Source: Elusimicrobiota bacterium
GTDB taxonomy: Bacteria > Elusimicrobiota > Elusimicrobia > JACQPE01
DNA: 44,732 nucleotides
Direction: 5' to 3'
Assembly: GCA_016207685.1 (NCBI GenBank)
Contig: JACQPE010000085.1
Location: forward strand, 1 to 44,732
Shown: positions 38,086 through 44,732 of the stretch, piece after piece
How positions within the stretch are numbered: position 1 is the first letter of the stretch
How the letters are laid out: every line of letters starts with the position of its first letter
Notes under the pieces: model-generated
The model's input: only the letters and a program-made list of their open reading frames with translations
Database searches by the model: none
What the model was told of the DNA's origin: nothing
Program-made: the position numbers and the translations under genes

Positions 38086-38139
38086 TTATATCGAACCCTG
38101 CTTGAAAAAACCCGGAAAATTCGTAAAGCTATAGGGATT

Positions 38140-39120
38140 ATGCCCGGACCATCCGATGCCGACCGTGCCGCTTTAGACAACAGGCTGCGCGGCATACTGA
38201 CCAAAACGTCAACGTTCGTCAGCATTGATGTCGTTGACTCGACCGGAATGAAGCTTAACGAATCCGAAGAGGACGTAATTTTCAGCTTTTTAGGCTATCA
38301 GCACTTGGCGCAAGGCGCCATCAAGCGCCACGGCGGCAGCATCGTCAGCATCACGGGCGATGGAGTCATGTCTCGTTTTAGCAACTCTCGCGAGGGGATC
38401 ACCTCGGCCCTTTATCTATTGGAGAATCTGCCCGAATTTAACCGCAGCGGAAACCTTCTCAAAAACTCCTTTAGAATCCGCATCGGCATTAATACCGGAA
38501 AAGTCTATGTGGACTCCCACGAAGAGGCCGCGACGCTTCAAATCTTGCCCTCATCGGCCATTGATGTGGCCGGCTACCTTCAAAAACACGCCCCGATCAA
38601 CGGCGCCTGGATTTCCCAATTCTCCATAGAACAGCTCGATGAACCCTTTCCAGGCCTGCGCAAAAACCATTTCGATGAAAAACTGGGACTGACCATTTAT
38701 CTCTATGAACCAAGCCACCAAGTTCCTGAAGGGTCGGGCAAGGGCCAACGTGGGCCGGCCAAAATTCTTATTATTGAAGATGAGCCCGACCAAGCCTTGG
38801 AAATCGCCCATCTCTGCCAAACCAACGGTTATCAAACGGGCATCGCTTTTGACGGCTCCGACGCCCTCATTTATCTGCGCGCTTTTGAGCCTGATTTGGT
38901 TCTTCTCGATATCGGCCTACCCCGCATGGACGGCTGGCACACGCTTCATGAGCTAAAAGCCAATAAAATGGCCCCGCGTGTTCCTGTTTTGATGCTGGCG
39001 CGCCGTTATAAAATGGAAGACATCGAACGCAGTTTCTCCATCGGCGCCAGTGGGTGCATCAAAAAACCTTTTGACAGCAAACGGCTATTGCGAAAAATAG
39101 AAATTCTTTTAGCGCGATAG
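38140..39120 (+). CDS. Class III cyclase-like domain fused to C-terminal receiver domain
   Basis: FVSIDVVDSTGM, SITGDGVMSRF, RIGINTGKV; receiver ILIIEDEPDQ, DLVLLDIGLPRMDG. Confidence 0.8.
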   Translation: MPGPSDADRAALDNRLRGILTKTSTFVSIDVVDSTGMKLNESEEDVIFSFLGYQHLAQGAIKRHGGSIVSITGDGVMSRFSNSREGITSALYLLENLPEFNRSGNLLKNSFRIRIGINTGKVYVDSHEEAATLQILPSSAIDVAGYLQKHAPINGAWISQFSIEQLDEPFPGLRKNHFDEKLGLTIYLYEPSHQVPEGSGKGQRGPAKILIIEDEPDQALEIAHLCQTNGYQTGIAFDGSDALIYLRAFEPDLVLLDIGLPRMDGWHTLHELKANKMAPRVPVLMLARRYKMEDIERSFSIGASGCIKKPFDSKRLLRKIEILLAR

Positions 39121-39945
39121 CAAATGCGCCAGCACGATTCCGAAAAAAACCAGAAAAAGAGCCGTGCCGGCGTAGACCATGGGCCAATAATTAAAATGCG
39201 AGGCACCCAAGACACGAATAGCCTCAATGGCGGTTTTCTGAACCAATGGATCAGTATCTCGTCTTAGATCACGGATCGCATCCGCAGCGTTCTTGCCCTC
39301 AAGGCTGGCCAAAGACAATACGGCCTGAATGCGAACCTCCGGACTTGAATCTTTAAGCATTTTAAAAAGATACGGCACCGACCGGCGGTCATTCATCCCG
39401 CCCAATACATAGACGATATAGCGCCGGATAAACGAATCCCTGTCCTTCAATGTTTCTAAAAAAGGAGGCAATACCCGCAAATCGCCGATTCGGTAAAGCG
39501 CCCACGCCGCGGAAAGCTTAAGTGTTTTGTCCGAGCTCGCCAGGGCTTTGGCCAAATGCTGAATCGAAGATCGCGGACCAATGCGGCCCAGCGCCTTAAC
39601 GATATGTTCCCGCCCCATGGAATCAGCCGCATTTAAAGCGTCAATAAGGTGCTGACTGTAATCTTTACTTTGGCTCAAGATGATCTCCATCGCGTTCTCG
39701 CGAATTTGAGGCGACCCGGTGGTTAAATCATGAATCAGCCGCTCAATATCCTTTGTTTCATCCGCCGGCATCGCGGCCTGATCTTTCGATATGGGTTTCC
39801 AATGTATAAGATAGCGGGGGCCCCGGCGCTCGGGATCGTCCTGTTCCTGTGGCGGCGAATGAGGATTTTTTTTACAGTAAGGGCAACTCTCAACATCATC
39901 GCTGACATTGCGATGACAATGAAAACAAGCGATGGTATTGGCCAC
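39109..39945 (-). CDS. Zinc-ribbon/HEAT-repeat protein with C-terminal TM segment
   Basis: CFHCHRN..CPYCKK; repeated HEAT-like helices; hydrophobic C-terminus. Confidence 0.75.
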   Translation of the reverse strand: MANTIACFHCHRNVSDDVESCPYCKKNPHSPPQEQDDPERRGPRYLIHWKPISKDQAAMPADETKDIERLIHDLTTGSPQIRENAMEIILSQSKDYSQHLIDALNAADSMGREHIVKALGRIGPRSSIQHLAKALASSDKTLKLSAAWALYRIGDLRVLPPFLETLKDRDSFIRRYIVYVLGGMNDRRSVPYLFKMLKDSSPEVRIQAVLSLASLEGKNAADAIRDLRRDTDPLVQKTAIEAIRVLGASHFNYWPMVYAGTALFLVFFGIVLAHLLSR

Positions 39946-40035
39946 GACAATACAGTCTAGTCGGGCTTTGGGATTAAGTCAATAAGACAAAAGCAAACAT
40001 TCCATCCGGTCCCACCCATGGGCAGATATGGAAAA

Positions 40036-41250
40036 CTACGGCAAAGCGACTTCCAGGGTGTTGCCTTCCATTCTAACAACGGTGACCTTTAATGAATCCG
40101 TTAAACGGGAAGCCAGATCGGAAACGCCTACTTTGCCCAAAGCTTCCAGGTAAACATCAATATTGGCGTTGTTGCTGTCAAAGGAACGCAAGAAAAGGTC
40201 TCTAACTCCCGACGTGGAAGATAAAGTTTTTTTGAGCTCCTCTAATGCCGTAAATCCGGAGATATTGGTCGCCGTCAAAGAAATGCTGGCCTCTTTGAGC
40301 AGGCGATTGTGCATATCTCGGCCCAAATCATCCCCGGCTTTCTTGCCGACGGTTTCCAGGGCCTTCTGGAGCGCAGCGTCTTCAACGGCATCCAAACCGG
40401 AGGCTTGCCCGGAAACATTTTGAATCACTTCACCGGTCTGCACGCGCGCCGCTTTGGCGGATAACGTGGCGCGATAGGATTTCATGCCGCCGAGCATGGA
40501 TGGATCCATTTGCACGGGAGACGCCTTGGCATCGCCAAAGATGATAATTTCAGCGTTAAGTTTAGTCCCCAGCTTGTTCATGGCCGAAGGGTTATTCTCG
40601 GCTTCATCAATAGACTCATAAGCTTTGGCTGCCATCACGGCCTCCGGATCAACCACTTTATAGCCGGCCTTAATTAAGGATTCGCCCATCGAGTTGGCGG
40701 CATAAGTATGGAGTTCGGTGTCATCACCGGATGTTTTACCCCCCTTACCCACCAAATCAGAAACAATGACAGCCACTCGCGGCAGCCCAACGGATGGCTC
40801 GCGCAATACATTGAGCGACTTCAGATCGTCGCTGATTTTTTGAAACATAATCAGGGCCCGGACGGTTGTATTGTAATAATCCCCATCGCGTCCTTCCTTG
40901 ACCACGTCATATTTCGAAATATAACCTTGGGTGTTGGCTAAAATATTTTGCTCAATAGTCACGGCCTTTTCCACGCGCGTTTTGGCCGAAACATAAACGC
41001 CGACCACTTTTTCCACAGCCTTCTTTTGCGCATCTCTCAATGAACACTCCTTGGCGCCGCGGACATCGCCGCTCACGACGGGACAAGACCCCTCCGCCTC
41101 AATCACTTCACCTCCGGGCACAGCTCCGACTTTCAATCGTTCCGAGGAGGCGCAGCCGATAAATCCTATGGCGCCGGCCAATAATAAAAAAATTGGGCGA
41201 TAGCTTACCCGTGACAATCCACTTTTTTTCAATAACATAACGCTTGACAC
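40036..41250 (-). CDS. Lipoprotein, possibly FlgT/LPP20-like domain
   Basis: Lipobox FIGC; AEGSCPVVSGDVRGAKECSLRDAQKKAVEKVVGVYVSA. Confidence 0.55.
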   Translation of the reverse strand: MSSVMLLKKSGLSRVSYRPIFLLLAGAIGFIGCASSERLKVGAVPGGEVIEAEGSCPVVSGDVRGAKECSLRDAQKKAVEKVVGVYVSAKTRVEKAVTIEQNILANTQGYISKYDVVKEGRDGDYYNTTVRALIMFQKISDDLKSLNVLREPSVGLPRVAVIVSDLVGKGGKTSGDDTELHTYAANSMGESLIKAGYKVVDPEAVMAAKAYESIDEAENNPSAMNKLGTKLNAEIIIFGDAKASPVQMDPSMLGGMKSYRATLSAKAARVQTGEVIQNVSGQASGLDAVEDAALQKALETVGKKAGDDLGRDMHNRLLKEASISLTATNISGFTALEELKKTLSSTSGVRDLFLRSFDSNNANIDVYLEALGKVGVSDLASRLTDSLKVTVVRMEGNTLEVALP

Positions 41251-41273
41251 CTCCCCAAAAGACCGCTGAATTC

Positions 41274-41304
41274 GGCGCGTCCGCTATTAGCTAGCGGACG
41301 CGCC
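41274..41304. repeat. Perfect 13-bp-stem hairpin in the lipoprotein operon
   Basis: GGCGCGTCCGCTA-TTAGC-TAGCGGACGCGCC, no T-tract. Confidence 0.9.
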
Positions 41305-41316
41305 GTCAAGACTAAT

Positions 41317-41763
41317 TTACTTAAACTTAACGCCCATCATCGTTTCCAAGCGCTTTTTTGGAAGACGCAGGGTAACGACGCAGCCGTCATCGTTGGTCCA
41401 CTCGCTTTTAATGATTTCAGCGCCGCTCAAGCTTTCTTTGAGCTTCGCCTCCAAATGGGAATCCGTGGCCATGGCGGCCTCAACGGTGGTGCCGCCCTCA
41501 ACCTCAACTTTTTTGACCATGGAGAGCATTTCGAACTGCGCTTTCGCAATGGCCGCGTCGCGGGACAGCGAACGCCGCTGTGTTTGGCTGGGCAGAGCCG
41601 GATCGGCGGCGCCGATACCGATGGACTCGATATAAGATCCCGACACAGATTCCTGCTCCATCGTGTTCGTTAACTCGCCTTTTTTAACACGGGATTGCGC
41701 GCCGCCGCAACCGGCAAATATCACGGCGGTTGCCGCAATGCCCCATATCATTCTAATGTTCAT
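41317..41763 (-). CDS. LPP20-like lipoprotein
   Basis: Lipobox FAGC; SLSRDAAIAKAQFEMLSMV. Confidence 0.65.
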   Translation of the reverse strand: MNIRMIWGIAATAVIFAGCGGAQSRVKKGELTNTMEQESVSGSYIESIGIGAADPALPSQTQRRSLSRDAAIAKAQFEMLSMVKKVEVEGGTTVEAAMATDSHLEAKLKESLSGAEIIKSEWTNDDGCVVTLRLPKKRLETMMGVKFK

Positions 41764-41793
41764 GTATCCTCCTTAAGTTATTGACTTCTAAAC

Positions 41794-42726
41794 CTAATTC
41801 GCCATCCGGGCCAAATCTCCCGCGGAGGGCATCCCCTTGGCCCTTGACGCCATTGTGCCCTTGGACCCATTATCACCAAAAAACTCATCGATCACAAGAT
41901 CACCCAGCAATTCTTCGGTGCGGCCGATCACAAGTCCCGTCGTGGGGCTTTTAATTTCCCGGCCCAGCTTAAACACCTTAAGTTTTTGCCCGACCTCAAG
42001 GCCCGATTCCATGCCGGCATCAAGATAGACCGTGCTCCCCTCCGATTCGGCAACCCGGCAGGACCATTGTTTCTTGTTGATTTGTGATGCAATGTTGTCA
42101 ACCAGTTGGGAAATAGCGGCGCGCAGCGCTTCACCCTCCAATCCTTCATTGTAACCGCCGCGCGTTCCCATGCCCAAAAACTGCCCGGATGCGGATTTTG
42201 CTTCCCCCTTGCCTGAATCGGCATGGAGAATCTGACCGGTCTCCGCATCGACAACGCGCACATCAACCGTGGCCATGGCCGACTGTCGTTTAGTTTGCGT
42301 CACCAAATAATCGGAGCCGGTCGTATTGACGCCAAAATTGGATATGGCTCCCGTCACAATGGCATTTAATCCCAATACCTTGCCCATTTGAGCCGCAGTA
42401 TTAGAATCAATGGCGCCCGACATTGCGAGCTTTTGCTCATCCATTATTTTATTGAGCTTATCGCGCTCCACAACGATAAATTTTCCCGTCTTCGTTAATT
42501 CGGTGATGAGAATATCCGCGGCGGCGCCGCCGATACGGCCCTGTCCATAGGCGGTCTTATTTTCAAAATCCACGACGCCCACCCTGCGCTTAGGTCCCGT
42601 GTATTTTGATTCCACCTTTTCAGTGACATTAGCCGAAACACTTTGCCTCATCTTTGTAGACTGCGTCGCCGCGCAGCTTGAAAGTAAGCCCGCGACCGCA
42701 ACGAAACGAACAGCGTTTGACAACAT
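41794..42726 (-). CDS. CsgG-family lipoprotein
   Basis: Lipobox LSSC; VGVVDFENKT, DILITELTKTGKFIVVERDKLNKIMDEQKL. Confidence 0.88.
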   Translation of the reverse strand: MLSNAVRFVAVAGLLSSCAATQSTKMRQSVSANVTEKVESKYTGPKRRVGVVDFENKTAYGQGRIGGAAADILITELTKTGKFIVVERDKLNKIMDEQKLAMSGAIDSNTAAQMGKVLGLNAIVTGAISNFGVNTTGSDYLVTQTKRQSAMATVDVRVVDAETGQILHADSGKGEAKSASGQFLGMGTRGGYNEGLEGEALRAAISQLVDNIASQINKKQWSCRVAESEGSTVYLDAGMESGLEVGQKLKVFKLGREIKSPTTGLVIGRTEELLGDLVIDEFFGDNGSKGTMASRAKGMPSAGDLARMAN

Positions 42727-42744
42727 TCTATTCCCCCTTATACC

Positions 42745-43461
42745 TTACCAATCCTTGCGGACCCTACCCAATTCCTTGGTGATCATAAAGACCACATGAT
42801 CAGCCTCTTCCTTGAGAGGACTCTTCAGGACATTTTCAATAACTTTGCTGGCCATGCCCTCGATAAAAATATCTTTCATTTCCTTGGAAGATGTGGCGAT
42901 CTTTTTATTTGATTTTTTTTGAGAGCCTTCCCAAAGCTTCTCTCCGGTGTTAGCGTCAACCAGCCAAAAACGAGCCTCCACGACACGGTTGGCGTATATG
43001 CCGATATTGACTCTTTTGAACTCAATAAGCTCGCCGTACATGAGCGCCTCAATGCCCAAAAGTTCGCCTAATTTTTGCGGGGTCGTTGAATTAAGTTGTC
43101 CTCCATCGGTGATGCCGATAGTCCGAAGCTTGCCGTCAACCATATCAACATCAGACAAATCGAAGCCGACGCCGATGAGCGCATCTTGCATTAATCGCCG
43201 GAGCAAAAGGGGCCCCTGAAGATCAACCGATAGGTTGCTCATGGGCAGCAAGGCCACCGTCGCCGGAAAGGGGGTGCCATGGTGAACAACGGGCGCTTTG
43301 GGGCCGCAAGCGGTCACTATCAAAAGCGAAATCGCCGCCAAATATTTTCTTTTTGACATCAAGTTGAGCATGCCGAATTTTTTAATCATGATCAAGACTA
43401 ACACAATGTCCCCGCGGGATTCAAGGGGGGAGGGGGCTAGATCACATATCATGAGAAACAA
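42745..43461 (-). CDS. GNA1162/DUF799-like lipoprotein (likely internal start at MSKRKYL)
   Basis: Lipobox VTAC; VALLPMSNLSVDLQGP, GIEALMYGELIEFKR. Confidence 0.65.
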   Translation of the reverse strand: MFLMICDLAPSPLESRGDIVLVLIMIKKFGMLNLMSKRKYLAAISLLIVTACGPKAPVVHHGTPFPATVALLPMSNLSVDLQGPLLLRRLMQDALIGVGFDLSDVDMVDGKLRTIGITDGGQLNSTTPQKLGELLGIEALMYGELIEFKRVNIGIYANRVVEARFWLVDANTGEKLWEGSQKKSNKKIATSSKEMKDIFIEGMASKVIENVLKSPLKEEADHVVFMITKELGRVRKDW

Positions 43462-44732
43462 TATCGGCCAAGGATTCCCGCCGGACCATTAATCGCGCGC
43501 GGCCATTGCTGACCGATGCCACGGCCGGACGCGGATAACGGTTGTAATTTGAGGCCATGGAATAATGATAAGCGCCCGTGCACGAGACGGCCAATATATC
43601 ACTCGGCCGAATTTCGGGCAAGCGCGCGTCTTTAAACAAGACGTCCGCTTCGCAGTGCTTACCGGCAACCGTAATCCTGCGCGAAGGCCCGCGGCGCACG
43701 TCATTGGCCAATGACAAATGATACCGCGCCGAATAAAGGGCGGGTCTGGGATTGTCCGATAAGCCGCCGTCAACAATGGCCATAACGCTGCCGTTGGAAA
43801 TTTTTTTGACATAGTGGACAGCATACAGCGTCGTGCCGGCTTCGCCCACGATCGAACGGCCCGGCTCAACGATCAAGCGCGGCAGCGGATATTTAAGCCG
43901 GGAGCTTTCTCCCTGGACGGCATCACAGAGAACGCGCGCATATTTTCTAATGCTTGGCGGATGGTCCGCGGGCACATAGCGAATTCCCAGCCCCCCGCCC
44001 ATATTAATTTCCTCCGCCACATACCCTGTTAGACGGCGCAGCTTATCCAGCCATGAAAAAATCACGACAGTCATTTCCTGGTAAGACCGCAGATCAAAAA
44101 CCTGACTGCCGAGATGGGCATGAAAACCCAATAAGCGAATATGCGGCAGCGTTAAAGCGCGTTTGACCGCTTGAAGAGCCAGGCCCCCTTTAAGATGAAG
44201 CCCGAATTTCGTGTCCTTGTGGCCCGTCTTAATATAATCATGGGTAGGGGCCTCAATGCCGGGAGCCAAACGCAAAAGAACCGGTGTTTTAGCCGGCAAG
44301 CGCCTGCTCATGTCATTAATTAAGCCGAGCTCCCGTTCATTATCCACCACAATGCGATGCGCGCGATTTTGCAATGCCATCTCAATTTCTTCAGGCGTTT
44401 TGCAGTTTCCATGCACATGGATGCGGGAAGCGGGAAACCTCGCCCAAAGCGCGGTGTAGAGCTCCCCGGCGGAGGCCACATCCAAACTCAAGCCTTCCTC
44501 GTTGATGATCCGGCACATGTCCAATGTCAAAAACGCTTTGGCCGCGTAAGATATGGTTGCGGATTGAGGATAATAACGGCAAAAGGCTTCCTTGTAATCA
44601 CGGCAGCGCCGGCGGATCACATATACATTGATCACATAAAGCGGCGTGCCGTATAGCAGATACAAATAAACGCTCGAGAATCCGCATATTCTTAATTTTC
44701 GAGGAATAGAGATTTTTTGATAATACTGAAAT
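43442..44732 (-). CDS. lysA: Diaminopimelate decarboxylase, 5' end beyond the window edge
   Basis: YGTPLYV, SYAAKAF, GLSLDVASAGEL, NMGGGLGIRY, EPGRSIVGEAG; the frame stays open from 44665 to 44732. Confidence 0.93.
   Translation of the reverse strand, partial: FQYYQKISIPRKLRICGFSSVYLYLLYGTPLYVINVYVIRRRCRDYKEAFCRYYPQSATISYAAKAFLTLDMCRIINEEGLSLDVASAGELYTALWARFPASRIHVHGNCKTPEEIEMALQNRAHRIVVDNERELGLINDMSRRLPAKTPVLLRLAPGIEAPTHDYIKTGHKDTKFGLHLKGGLALQAVKRALTLPHIRLLGFHAHLGSQVFDLRSYQEMTVVIFSWLDKLRRLTGYVAEEINMGGGLGIRYVPADHPPSIRKYARVLCDAVQGESSRLKYPLPRLIVEPGRSIVGEAGTTLYAVHYVKKISNGSVMAIVDGGLSDNPRPALYSARYHLSLANDVRRGPSRRITVAGKHCEADVLFKDARLPEIRPSDILAVSCTGAYHYSMASNYNRYPRPAVASVSNGRARLMVRRESLADIVSHDM

Noticed and set aside
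38102-38139. Leaderless promoter upstream of the cyclase-receiver gene
   Set aside because: TATAGG is present but the nearest -35-like hexamer is 22 nt away.
41274-41304. Intrinsic terminator
   Set aside because: No T-tract on either strand after the stem.

Overview
44.7-kb bacterial chromosomal segment, gene-dense, with no rRNA, tRNA or CRISPR array recognised. Main blocks: (1) a subtilisin-like protease. (2) A nearly complete aerobic purine-catabolism island (~2.9-13.7 kb): MocA-like protein, allantoinase, allantoicase, OHCU decarboxylase, HIU hydrolase, di-heme cytochrome c, PuuD-type membrane urate oxidase, a CitE/HpcH-like DUF6986-type lyase and a three-subunit xanthine dehydrogenase. 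(3) A GAF-ANTAR antiterminator gene heading the xdh strand, divergent from glnA. The glnA leader carries two adjacent hairpins with AnnGnn hexaloops, the second forming a strong intrinsic terminator; this is a textbook-like ANTAR attenuator and the best-supported regulatory find here. A 41-codon His-rich micro-lipoprotein absent from the ORF track sits between the ANTAR gene and xdh. (4) Envelope genes, including a 1040-aa metalloprotease/beta-propeller/outer-membrane-barrel fusion. (5) guaB. (6) A CoA-metabolism cluster with two tandem thiolase-fold/DUF35 pairs; both thiolases appear to lack the nucleophilic Cys. (7) A RelE-like/AbrB-like toxin-antitoxin pair, an ICMT-like protein and an acyl-CoA ligase. 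(8) alaS beside a decayed IS110-like remnant and a dispersed repeat. (9) A cyclase-like/receiver fusion with degenerate catalytic positions. (10) A CsgG/LPP20/GNA1162-like lipoprotein operon. (11) lysA, running off the right edge. All family calls come from motif recognition by eye; no searches were run.
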